Assembly: GCA_031553225.1 (NCBI GenBank)
Contig: JAVBLU010000028.1
Span: 1-47,292, forward strand
Direction of reading: 5' to 3'
Length of the DNA: 47,292 bases
Source: JAVBLU01 sp031553225
GTDB taxonomy: Bacteria; Bacillota; Clostridia; Christensenellales; UBA1750
The position numbers were made by a program, and so were the translations under genes. Every line of letters starts with the position of its first letter. Positions within the stretch are counted from its first letter, which is position 1. Positions 1 through 6,747 of this stretch are shown in pieces. The notes under the pieces were generated by a model. It did no database searches, had not been told where the DNA came from, and saw only the letters and a program-made list of their open reading frames with translations.

Positions 1-126
1 GATTCGGAATATAATAACGATATTTCTACAATTAGAAAACATCATGAAATATATTTGAGCGATCCTCGTAAAACAGCTCCCGAAAAACTTAAGACTGTTA
101 TTCGCCACCCAATTGCTAAAAGCTAG
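1..126 (+). CDS. GyrI-like small-molecule-binding domain protein, C-terminal end only
   Basis: The first frame is open from the window edge to a TAG at 124-126 and encodes 41 residues. They end in a stretch including LSDPRKTAPEKLKT, which matches the conserved C-terminus of GyrI-like (SbmC/Rob effector-binding) proteins, normally written as Y-L-S-D-P-R-x-x-P-E-K-L-K-T. These proteins bind small hydrophobic ligands, alone or fused to AraC/MerR-type regulators. The start and any DNA-binding domain lie outside the window. The piece is much richer in A+T than every other gene here and uses A/T-ending codons (AAA, AAT, ATT), so it does not share the codon use of its neighbours. The family call rests on the tail motif only. 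Confidence 0.6.
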   Translation, partial: DSEYNNDISTIRKHHEIYLSDPRKTAPEKLKTVIRHPIAKS

Positions 127-180
127 ATAATAAGCATTATCTGCATAAAAAGGGCTGCATCTAAAACGTAATGATTAAAC

Positions 181-224
181 AAAACGAAAAATCTATCGAT
201 GGTTGTCGACAGGTTTTTCGTTTT
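181..224 (+). terminator. AT-rich hairpin downstream of the GyrI-like gene
   Basis: A perfect 11-bp inverted repeat, AAAACGAAAAA at 181-191 and TTTTTCGTTTT at 214-224, encloses a 22-base loop that contains a second short TCGA/TCGA repeat. The right arm is T-rich and is followed by more T. It lies 55 bases past the stop codon at 126, where a rho-independent terminator would be expected. The stem has few G-C pairs, so its strength is uncertain. Confidence 0.5.
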
Positions 225-383
225 TGCTTTTGCCTATTTTCTCTTCGTTCTTCGCTTTTCACGAAACAGGTTTTTCGAGAGAAGAGATAAAAGGAGAGTG
301 GTAGGAGCGATGAAATAAAACGCGTGTTCATTTCATCGATGAAACGGCAAAACCGAATTCATGGTTTTAAACAAATCTGTAGA

Positions 384-412
384 TTGCTCTCGAGGAGGGT
401 TTTTCCTATGAT
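384..412 (+). promoter_or_regulatory. Possible sigma-A promoter in the transition zone
   Basis: TTGCTC at 384-389 and TATGAT at 407-412 are separated by 17 bases. The same bases also read as a strong ribosome binding site (GAGGAGGG at 392-399) before an ATG at 408 whose frame ends after nine codons at 437. Only one of the two readings can be right, and no downstream gene is recognised. Confidence 0.3.
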
Positions 413-695
413 AAGCAAGCCGGGCACGCAAACCTAAACGCCTGGCAGCATGAGCGCCGTCTGCACAAAGCGGCGCATCGCAAACGCGGGGTTTCCGCAT
501 GCGAACGACGATGGACGGAGGCGGTAAAAGAGCCGGCAGGGGCATGTACGCAGCAAAGAACAGCCGGCGCGGCGCAGACATGCTTGCGGGGCGCGGGACC
601 GCCATATCCATTTGGCGTAGTACGGCGGTCTTTGCATGCGCCGCCCAACGCGCCGTCCAACGCGCCGGCCCGCGATGCGTCCGCAGAAAGCTCCT

Positions 696-730
696 GGCAG
701 CCCCGGGTGACGTTTGGGGCTGCCTTGTGT
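696..730 (+). terminator. GC-rich hairpin, terminator-like
   Basis: Perfect 9-bp arms GGCAGCCCC (696-704) and GGGGCTGCC (716-724) with an 11-base loop are followed by TTGTGTT. The U-tract is interrupted, so this is a weak terminator or simply a structured element. A TATAAT box follows at 731-736. Confidence 0.35.
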
Positions 731-1527
731 TATAATCACAGTCAGGAGGCAAATATGGAAAAAATTCCCATATAATGCGATGCCGGCGGGGCGTCTGAGT
801 TCTGGCCGGACCGTCTCGCTCAGCTCCACGGCGTTCGTGCTCGCCCGTGTGCCGATGTGCGTTCAAAGCAGCCGGCCTGCAGGCCCGCCCCCTGTCGCCG
901 TCAGCGTGCCGGGCATACTGGCCGCACGCATGCCGTTCGGCCGGGGCTTCATCGGCGGGGAAGCATCCTGGCGCCCGCCAGCCTGCACGCGGCGCGGAAC
1001 CTGCTTGTGATTGCGCCTGGGCATGGCGCCGGTGCTGCGCGTGCTGCTGCCGGGGTGGCCGTGTGCCTGCGGCGCGACGGCGACCCGCCGTGCCGGACGG
1101 CAGGGGAACGGCGGGTGGATCTGTGGTGCGAACGGATGCGCTCGTACCGGGCGACGCGCGGTTCCTGTGCATCGACGCCTTCGATGCAACGCTGGAGGAG
1201 ACGCGCCGGCGCCGCCTTTGGCCCTGCTGCAGCCGGGCGACGGACGCCCGGGGCCCGGGCGCCGGCGAACGGGGCGCGTGATTGCTGCGAAAAACATGAG
1301 CGCCCCTGTCTTTGGGCGCGAGCGTCCCCGCGTTTTTCGCGAGGACGACGGAATGCTCCCTACCCTATGCATGTACGCCACACACGCGCCGTGCGGTGAG
1401 GAAATGTCACAAGGGGCGCATATGCGGTCTTTCCTTACGAAAAAAGTATAAGATAAGGGGGTGGTTGCGTCGGCGCTGCCAGAAAACCGATTGACACCCT
1501 GGGGGCTTGCTTGGGGAGGTATGGGCC

Positions 1528-2937
1528 GTGACGTTGCTGCATTTTCTGGAGGACAAAGGGCTCTCGATTCTCTTCGTAATACTGCACAACATCGTCAATC
1601 ACGGCCTGTTGCTGCTTATATTGTTTGCATGGATGGACATTGTGATTCCGCCCAGCCGGACACTTTTGTGCGCGCTGTGCGCGACGCTCATCTATCTGGG
1701 CCCTACCTACGTCGTCGACTTTTTCCTCTTTACCACGGGGGCGGTCTGTCCGGAGTGGCTGTACAGCATGATGCTGTTCATCAACCCGCTCGCGGCGGTT
1801 GTGTACTACCGCGTCATGCAGAGCGTTTTGCGGCTGCAGCCCACCAAGACGAGCATCTTGCTGCGCAACCACCTGATGCTGCACTATGTGGTGGTGTTTG
1901 CGTATCTCGCACTGTTGGATGGCCTGAGCGCGGCGCTGCCCATGCGCGAGCTGGCTCCGGGGTTCTTCCTTCACGATTGTGTCGCCATCTTCATCGTTAT
2001 GGCGGGCCTGCTTGTGCTGTATCTGGCCATACGCTTCTATTTGGGGCGCACGAGGCATTATTTGACCCTGCCGCCCCTCTATGCGGAAAAGCGGCCCCGC
2101 CGCTACCTGCTGGAGACGGTGTTCACGCTTGTGGCGTTCTACGCCGTGGCGATCGTGTACCGCGCCATATGGGACGCCAGCGATCCCTCGCCGGCGGCTT
2201 CCGCCACTGACTTTGTCTACATTTTGCTCATCGTCTGCGCGCTGCTCTTCGTATACTGCTCGCAGATGAACCTGCGCGCGTCCCTGCTGGAGTACGAGGT
2301 TCAGGCGGCGGGCACGTACGCCAGCTCGCTTCTGCATGTAAACCAGGAGCTGCGCGCGCTGCGGCACGACTACGCGAACATGCTGCAGGGATACGGAGGG
2401 TACATTGCCATCGGCGATTTTCAGGGCCTATCCAGGTACCACCAGTCGCTGTTCGGCACAATCAGGCACGCGGGCGAGCTGGGCGGTCTTCTGGAAGTGC
2501 TGAAATCGCGCGTGGCCGTGTACAGCCTTCTGGAAGCCAAAATCGCCAAGGCGCACGAGGCGGGCGTGACCTTCAGCATCAACAAGGCGTGCGATATACG
2601 AAACGTCGTGCTCAGCGATTTGGACCTGTGCCGCGTGCTGGGCATCGTGCTGGACAACGCCATCGAGGCGGCGGGCGAGTCCGCCGCCAAGCAGGTGAAC
2701 ATGACCTTTGAGCCGCAACACGGCAAGGCCGTCCTGTTTGCCGTGTCCAACACCACCAAGGGGAGCGTGGACACGCAGCGCATCTTTCGCGACGGATACA
2801 CCACCAAGGCCGGGCACAGCGGCATTGGCCTGCCGGAGGTCATTCACCTGTTGCAGGCCTATGTGCACTGCGCTCTGCGCATCAGCTATCACGACAACCA
2901 GTTCACCGCCTTCCTCATCCTGCACGCGGAAAAATGA
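1528..2937 (+). CDS. AgrC-type sensor histidine kinase (orphan)
   Basis: Membrane sensor kinase of the GHKL/HPK10 (AgrC) type, 469 residues. The first ~230 residues are strongly hydrophobic with about six or seven membrane segments, followed by a coiled dimerisation region. The H-box ALRHDYANMLQGY puts the phospho-accepting His at about residue 280. The N-box LDNAIEA has its Asn at about 377 and the G-box SGIGLPEV is near 432. In this family the kinase signals to a LytTR-type response regulator, often sensing a peptide. The GTG at 1528 is preferred because GGGGAGG lies 8 bases upstream. No response regulator, peptide precursor or AgrB-type protease lies nearby, so ligand and partner are unknown. 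Confidence 0.85.
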   Translation: MTLLHFLEDKGLSILFVILHNIVNHGLLLLILFAWMDIVIPPSRTLLCALCATLIYLGPTYVVDFFLFTTGAVCPEWLYSMMLFINPLAAVVYYRVMQSVLRLQPTKTSILLRNHLMLHYVVVFAYLALLDGLSAALPMRELAPGFFLHDCVAIFIVMAGLLVLYLAIRFYLGRTRHYLTLPPLYAEKRPRRYLLETVFTLVAFYAVAIVYRAIWDASDPSPAASATDFVYILLIVCALLFVYCSQMNLRASLLEYEVQAAGTYASSLLHVNQELRALRHDYANMLQGYGGYIAIGDFQGLSRYHQSLFGTIRHAGELGGLLEVLKSRVAVYSLLEAKIAKAHEAGVTFSINKACDIRNVVLSDLDLCRVLGIVLDNAIEAAGESAAKQVNMTFEPQHGKAVLFAVSNTTKGSVDTQRIFRDGYTTKAGHSGIGLPEVIHLLQAYVHCALRISYHDNQFTAFLILHAEK

Positions 2938-2984
2938 GCGCGGCGGTGGCCGCGCAAACGAAAAGCATGAAGCGAGGCTTACGA

Positions 2985-3030
2985 GAAGACCGGCCGGGAA
3001 TCCGCGCTGCGCGGTTCCTGCCCGGTCTTC
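2985..3030. terminator. Bidirectional hairpin between convergent genes
   Basis: GAAGACCGG at 2985-2993 pairs with CCGGTCTTC at 3022-3030, and the inner part GGGAA/TTCC also pairs with one bulge. It sits between the histidine kinase stop (2937) and the glutamate dehydrogenase stop (3061), which face each other. There is no clean T-tract on either side, so termination is inferred from position and stem strength. Confidence 0.45.
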
Positions 3031-3060
3031 TGCGGCGTGCCAAGGGAAAAACGGATGCTT

Positions 3061-4317
3061 TTAAATACCCTTCAACGCCTGCGCTTTGGCAAGCTTGTCC
3101 AGGGCCACCATGTACGCGCCCATGCGCAGGGTGGTGTTTTTCTGCTGGGCCAGGTTGTAAACGGCGGCGAAGGAGGCCACCATCTTCTGCTCCAGCTCGG
3201 CGTTTACGCGCTCCTCTTCCCAGTAGTAGTTCTGCAGGTTTTGCACCCACTCGAAGTAGGAGACGATAACGCCGCCGCCGTTGGCCAGAATGTCCGGCAC
3301 CACGGGGATGCCGCGGTCCTTGAGGATCTTGTCCGCTTCCACGGTGGTGGGGCCGTTGGCGCCCTCCACGATGACGGCGGCCTTCACGTCCGGGGCCACC
3401 TCGGCGGTCAGCTGGTTTTCCAAGGCGGCGGGCACAAGCACGTCGCACGGGCAGGTGAGCACGTCGCGGTTCTCCGCCTTGCGGGTGCCGGCGGGCATGG
3501 CGGCCGCCGAGAGGAGCGTTCCGCGCTTTTGCATGACGAACTGGGCAAGCGCGGGGATGTCGAAGCCGTTTTCGTTGATGTAGCCGCCGGAGATGTCCGA
3601 GATGGCCACGATTTTGCAGCCCGCGCCGTGCAGAAGCAGCGCGGCGATCATGCCCACGTTGCCAAAGCCCTGCACGGCCACACTGGAGCCGGCCAGCTTT
3701 TTGCCCAGGCGCGCGAGGATCTCGCGCGTGGCGAAGAGTATGCCGCGGCCGGTGGCTTCGTTGCGGCCCTTGGACCCGCCGATCTCAACGGGCTTGCCGG
3801 TGACAACGCCCAGATCGTTCTTGCCGGTCTGCTTGCAGTAGGTGTCCACCATCCAGGCCATAATCTGCGCGTTCGTGTTCATGTCCGGGGCGGGGATGTC
3901 CTTGTCCGGCCCGATGATGGGGGAGATGGCCGTGGTGAACTTGCGGGTGAGGCGCTCCAGCTCGCCCTGGGAGAGCTTAAAGGGGTCCACGATGATGCCG
4001 CCCTTGCCGCCGCCGTAAGGAAGGCCCGCCACGGCGCATTTGAGGGTCATCCAGCCCGCCAGGGCCTTCACCTCGTCCATGTCCACGGCCGGATGGTAAC
4101 GGATGCCGCCCTTAGCCGGGCCGCGCAGCGTGGAGTGCTGCACGCGGTAACCCTCGAACACGCGGATGGAACCGTCGTCCATCTTGATGGGGAGGGCAAC
4201 CTTGAGCTCACGCTCGCAATGCTTAAACGCGATATACTCATTTTGGGTGAGCCCGAGCATCGCGGCCGCATCGTCCAGAACGCTGAGCATGTTCTCAAAC
4301 GGATTGTATTTGGCCAT
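3061..4317 (-). CDS. gdhA: Glutamate dehydrogenase (Glu/Leu/Phe/Val family)
   Basis: Cytoplasmic enzyme of 418 residues, the usual family length, which interconverts glutamate and 2-oxoglutarate plus ammonia using NAD(P). Visible motifs are GPAKGGIRYHP (Lys69), the catalytic-lysine glycine motif PYGGGKGGI (Lys105), PAPDMNTN, and the Rossmann motif GFGNVG opening the nucleotide-binding domain. The ATG giving MAKYNPFE is chosen because GAGGAGA lies 8 bases upstream; an upstream in-frame ATG at 4395 would put the promoter inside the gene. It is a single-gene unit with its own sigma-A promoter. With the PFOR, vor/kor and CoA-transferase genes it suits amino-acid fermentation. Leucine or other amino-acid specificity cannot be fully excluded. 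Confidence 0.95.
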   Translation of the reverse strand: MAKYNPFENMLSVLDDAAAMLGLTQNEYIAFKHCERELKVALPIKMDDGSIRVFEGYRVQHSTLRGPAKGGIRYHPAVDMDEVKALAGWMTLKCAVAGLPYGGGKGGIIVDPFKLSQGELERLTRKFTTAISPIIGPDKDIPAPDMNTNAQIMAWMVDTYCKQTGKNDLGVVTGKPVEIGGSKGRNEATGRGILFATREILARLGKKLAGSSVAVQGFGNVGMIAALLLHGAGCKIVAISDISGGYINENGFDIPALAQFVMQKRGTLLSAAAMPAGTRKAENRDVLTCPCDVLVPAALENQLTAEVAPDVKAAVIVEGANGPTTVEADKILKDRGIPVVPDILANGGGVIVSYFEWVQNLQNYYWEEERVNAELEQKMVASFAAVYNLAQQKNTTLRMGAYMVALDKLAKAQALKGI

Positions 4318-4351
4318 CAAAACCATCTCCTCACGAAAGACTCTGCCCGAT

Positions 4352-4380
4352 AGTATACGCCCATAGGGGGTTATTTGCAA
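4352..4380 (-). promoter_or_regulatory. Sigma-A promoter of gdhA
   Basis: On the minus strand a -35 box TTGCAA (4375-4380) and a -10 box TATACT (4352-4357) are 17 bases apart, 35 bases before the gdhA start. Spacing is optimal and both boxes are near consensus. Confidence 0.75.
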
Positions 4381-4497
4381 GAATGTACATGCCAAATTTC
4401 ATTTTGCCGGGTGGGGAATGTTCGGAAACGCCGGCTTCTGCGGACGATTCTGCCATGCCGAGAGGCCGGGCTGTCAATGGACAGCGCGGCGCAGGGC

Positions 4498-4538
4498 GGC
4501 GCCGGATGACCCGGCGCCTATCGCGCGCGGCCGCGCGC
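4498..4538. repeat. GC-rich inverted repeats before the rplU promoter
   Basis: GGCGCCGG (4498-4505) and CCGGCGCC (4511-4518) form an 8-bp stem with a 5-base loop. A perfect 16-base palindrome GCGCGCGGCCGCGCGC follows at 4523-4538. Both lie between the divergently oriented gdhA and rplU promoters. They could insulate the two units or bind a regulator; nothing in the sequence decides this. Confidence 0.5.
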
Positions 4539-4558
4539 TCCGGCGCGCAGATTTTTGT

Positions 4559-4588
4559 TTGACAAGCGCGGCCTTGCTGTGGTATCCT
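4559..4588 (+). promoter_or_regulatory. Sigma-A promoter of rplU-prp-rpmA
   Basis: A consensus -35 TTGACA at 4559-4564 and a -10 TATCCT at 4583-4588 are separated by 18 bases. The predicted start near 4595 gives an ~80-base leader before rplU. Confidence 0.8.
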
Positions 4589-4594
4589 ATCAGG

Positions 4595-4670
4595 GCCGCT
4601 CACGAGGGGTTTTTTTAAGCCGTGCATATCGGCACCCGCCCGTGGCGAGTTTGGGTAGAGGAGGTGCTCC
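4595..4670 (+). ncRNA. rplU mRNA leader, possible L21 leader
   Basis: The transcript leader ahead of rplU contains a T-run (4611-4617), a hairpin GCCG/CGGC around 4619-4633 and the RBS region GAGGAGGTG near 4659-4667. Firmicutes commonly carry a structured L21 leader at this place. The assignment here rests on position and the presence of hairpins, not on a covariance match. Confidence 0.4.
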
Positions 4671-4674
4671 CAGC

Positions 4675-4986
4675 ATGTATGCCGTTATGATGACCGGTGG
4701 CAAGCAGTACAAGGTTTCGCCCGGCGAGGTGATCTTTGTGGAACTGCTGAGCGCCAGCGAGGGTCAAACCATTTCCTTTGAGCCGATGCTCATCGCCCGC
4801 GAGGGCCAGGACGCGGTGATCGGAACGCCCACCATCGCGGGCGCGAAGGTGAACGCCAAGGTGCTTGGCAGCGGACGCGGCGAGAAGATCGTCATCTTCA
4901 AGTATAAGTCCAAGAAGAACGAGCGCAAGAAGCAGGGCCATCGCCAGCCGTATACGCGGCTGGAGATCGTGTCCATCGAAGGCTAA
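4675..4986 (+). CDS. rplU: 50S ribosomal protein L21
   Basis: 103 residues, standard length for bL21, a 23S rRNA-binding protein of the large subunit. The N-terminus MYAVMMTGGKQYKVSPGE and the C-terminal basic KYKSKKNERKKQGHRQPYT segment are diagnostic. A strong GGAGGTG ribosome binding site precedes the ATG. It is the first gene of the conserved rplU-prp-rpmA cluster, with prp starting 10 bases after its stop. Confidence 0.98.
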   Translation: MYAVMMTGGKQYKVSPGEVIFVELLSASEGQTISFEPMLIAREGQDAVIGTPTIAGAKVNAKVLGSGRGEKIVIFKYKSKKNERKKQGHRQPYTRLEIVSIEG

Positions 4987-4996
4987 AGAAAAAGCC

Positions 4997-5362
4997 ATGA
5001 CGCGTGTGCGCATGCTGAGCATGGGCGGGCTTCTGCGGGGATTGATCGCCGCGGGGCACGCCGGGCACGGCGCCCATGGCGGAGACATCGTGTGCGCGGG
5101 CGCGTCGGCCATCGTGCAGAGCGCGGCCCTGGGAATGCGCCGGCAGGGGCTGCCGGTGCGCATAAAAAAAAGCGATGTGGCCGGTTACCTGTCGCTGCGG
5201 CTTCGGCCAAACGCCACGGCGGCGGAACGCGCATCGGCGCACGCGGCGCTGCAAAGCGCTCTTTCGGGCCTTCGGGCCCTGCAGCAGCAATACCCCGCGC
5301 ACGTACAGGTGCGTGCGCGCATGAACCGCCATCTTCCTGCGAAAGGAGAGACACTCCCATGA
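4997..5362 (+). CDS. prp: Ribosomal-processing cysteine protease Prp
   Basis: 121 residues, encoded between L21 and L27 as usual. Prp is a cytoplasmic cysteine protease that removes the N-terminal extension of L27 in Firmicutes and relatives, a cut needed for ribosome function. The catalytic pair is visible: His21 in GHAG and Cys33 in DIVCAGASA. The ATG at 4997 is chosen for the short gap to rplU; its ribosome binding site is weak, consistent with translational coupling. Its TGA overlaps the rpmA start in an ATGA junction. The substrate site is present in the next gene. Confidence 0.93.
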   Translation: MTRVRMLSMGGLLRGLIAAGHAGHGAHGGDIVCAGASAIVQSAALGMRRQGLPVRIKKSDVAGYLSLRLRPNATAAERASAHAALQSALSGLRALQQQYPAHVQVRARMNRHLPAKGETLP

Positions 5363-5646
5363 TGATGAATCTTCAGCTGTTCGCCCACAAAAAGGGCGTT
5401 GGCTCCTCCCGCAACGGCCGCGATTCCGCCTCGCAGCGCCTGGGCGTTAAGCGCGCCGACGGGCAGCTTGTGCTCGCGGGCAACATCCTTGTGCGCCAGC
5501 GCGGCACCAAGATGCACCCCGGCCAGAACGTGGGCATCGGCAAGGACGACACCCTGTTCGCCATGGCTACCGGCGTTGTGCGCTTCGAGCGCAAAGGCCG
5601 CGACGACAAGCAGGTCAGCGTGTACCCCATCGAAACCGCCATGTAG
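5359..5646 (+). CDS. rpmA: 50S ribosomal protein L27 with cleavable N-terminus
   Basis: 95 residues, bL27, which reaches toward the peptidyl-transferase centre. The start region has three consecutive ATG codons (5359, 5362, 5365), followed by NLQLF then AHKKGVGSS. The hydrophobic segment before AHKKG is the extension removed by Prp after the Phe, exposing the functional Ala-His-Lys-Lys-Gly end. The first ATG has the best-spaced RBS (AAAGGAGA, 9 bases) and overlaps the prp stop. The obgE gene that usually follows is absent. Confidence 0.97.
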   Translation: MMMNLQLFAHKKGVGSSRNGRDSASQRLGVKRADGQLVLAGNILVRQRGTKMHPGQNVGIGKDDTLFAMATGVVRFERKGRDDKQVSVYPIETAM

Positions 5647-5665
5647 CGCCGCCAAAGCGGCGTTT
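5647..5665 (+). terminator. Small hairpin directly after rpmA
   Basis: CGCCGC (5647-5652) and GCGGCG (5657-5662) with a CAAA loop are followed by TTTG. The short U-tract suggests weak or partial termination; a stronger terminator follows at 5752. Confidence 0.45.
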
Positions 5666-5751
5666 GCCCGCGCCGGTTTCCGGCGGTTCGCCGCGCCTTG
5701 CGTTTGCGCCGCAAGCGCCTTCGGGCATTGGGAGGCCCCTGTCTTCATGCC

Positions 5752-5785
5752 GGCCCGTCTTTACGTTTGTGAAGGCGGGCCTTTT
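5752..5785 (+). terminator. Rho-independent terminator of the rplU-prp-rpmA unit
   Basis: GGCCCGTCTT at 5752-5761 pairs with AAGGCGGGCC at 5772-5781 with one mismatch, followed by TTTT. It lies between rpmA and the DNA glycosylase. Confidence 0.65.
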
Positions 5786-5814
5786 CCTGGACCGATACGC
5801 GAAGGGAGCGCGCC

Positions 5815-6672
5815 ATGGCCGCCGTACGCTTTGCCGACCCCATCGACCTGGCCGCCGTGTATGAGAGCGGCCAAACGTTTTGCTGGGAGAGAGCCGGGGA
5901 TGGCTGGGTTGCCTGTCCGGAGGGGCGGCCGGCCTTCTTTCGCCAGGACGGCCAGGGGCTGCTGATTCAGGCGGACGACCCGGACGAGGCCTTCTTCCGC
6001 GCGTATTTCCACCTGGACTATGACCTTTTGGCGCTGCGCGGCCGCCTTTGCGGCGACGAGCCCGCGCTTGCGGCGCTAAACGCCTGTCCCGGCCTGCGCC
6101 TGCTGCGCCAGCCCTTCTTTGAGACGCTTTGCGCGTTCCTGCTGTCGCAGAACAACAACATCGCGCGTATCCGCGCTTCCATGCGCCACATCGCCCGGAA
6201 AGGGCGAAAAATGGAGGCCTTCGGGCATGAGGCGTGGGCTTTTCCCGGCCCGGAGGGCGTACTGGCCCTTCAGGAGAGCGGCCTGCGCGAGGCCGGGGCC
6301 GGGTATCGCGCCCCGTACCTTCTGGCCGCCGCCAGAGCCGTGGCCGAGGGCTTCGACCATGCATCGCTTGCGGCGCTGCCGCGCGAGGAAGCCCGCGCGC
6401 GGCTTGTGGCCCTGCGCGGCGTTGGGCCCAAGGTGGCCGACTGCGTGCTGCTCTTTGCCTGCGGCAGGCTGGACGCCTGTCCCGTGGACGTGTGGATCGA
6501 GCGCGCTCTCTCGCCGCTCTTTCCGCGCGCGAAGGGCCGCGAGGGCCTGTGCCGCGCCGCTCAGGAGCGCTGGGGCGCGGACGCCGGTTATGTGCAGCAG
6601 GCCCTCTTTTACAGCCAGCGCATGCAGGCGCAGGCCGGGCGGGGAGCGCGGGCGTCCGGCGGCCGGGCGTAA
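5815..6672 (+). CDS. OGG1-family DNA glycosylase/AP lyase (8-oxoguanine type)
   Basis: 285 residues. Base-excision repair enzyme of the helix-hairpin-helix-GPD superfamily, with an N-terminal OGG domain (residues ~1-90), then QPFFETLCAFLLSQNNNI, typical of OGG1 and AlkA-like members. The hairpin motif RGVGPKVADCV supplies the Schiff-base Lys206 and PVDVWIER the catalytic Asp225; their 19-residue spacing equals that of the human OGG1 pair. It likely excises 8-oxoguanine opposite C and nicks the abasic site. The ATG at 5815 is preceded by a modest AGGGAG RBS. It occupies the place normally held by obgE after rpmA. Confidence 0.85.
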   Translation: MAAVRFADPIDLAAVYESGQTFCWERAGDGWVACPEGRPAFFRQDGQGLLIQADDPDEAFFRAYFHLDYDLLALRGRLCGDEPALAALNACPGLRLLRQPFFETLCAFLLSQNNNIARIRASMRHIARKGRKMEAFGHEAWAFPGPEGVLALQESGLREAGAGYRAPYLLAAARAVAEGFDHASLAALPREEARARLVALRGVGPKVADCVLLFACGRLDACPVDVWIERALSPLFPRAKGREGLCRAAQERWGADAGYVQQALFYSQRMQAQAGRGARASGGRA

Positions 6673-6747
6673 GCTTCGCGGCAGCTTCGCGGCAGGGCCT
6701 TTCGGGCGTCTGCGTCCAAGGGAAGTACATGCGAAGGAGGGTGACCC

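Larger units (their letters stand above)
127..1527. other. Gene-poor stretch spanning an AT-rich to GC-rich transition
   Basis: No intact gene is recognisable here. Bases 127 to about 400 are AT-rich, and from about 420 the sequence takes on the high GC of the rest of the window. Long open frames exist on both strands after 480, but they are Arg/Pro/Ala-rich frames of the kind GC-rich DNA produces by chance, and none shows a familiar motif. Visible signals are a 9-bp inverted repeat CGATGAAAT/ATTTCATCG at 308-338, a promoter-like or start-like site at 384-437, a hairpin at 696-724, and a TATAAT-RBS-ATG arrangement at 731-775 that stops after six codons. The stretch may hold decayed genes or an assembly join. 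Confidence 0.6.

Noticed and set aside
333..1172. Minus-strand 279-codon open frame
   Set aside because: Arg/Pro/Ala/His-rich with no motif; crosses the composition break; typical of chance frames in GC-rich DNA.
1528..2937. A complete agr quorum-sensing locus
   Set aside because: Only the kinase is present; no AgrB-, AgrD- or AgrA-like gene could be found in 480-4400.
2923..4353. Plus-strand 438-codon frame over gdhA
   Set aside because: Antisense shadow of a well-supported enzyme gene with the full set of glutamate dehydrogenase motifs.
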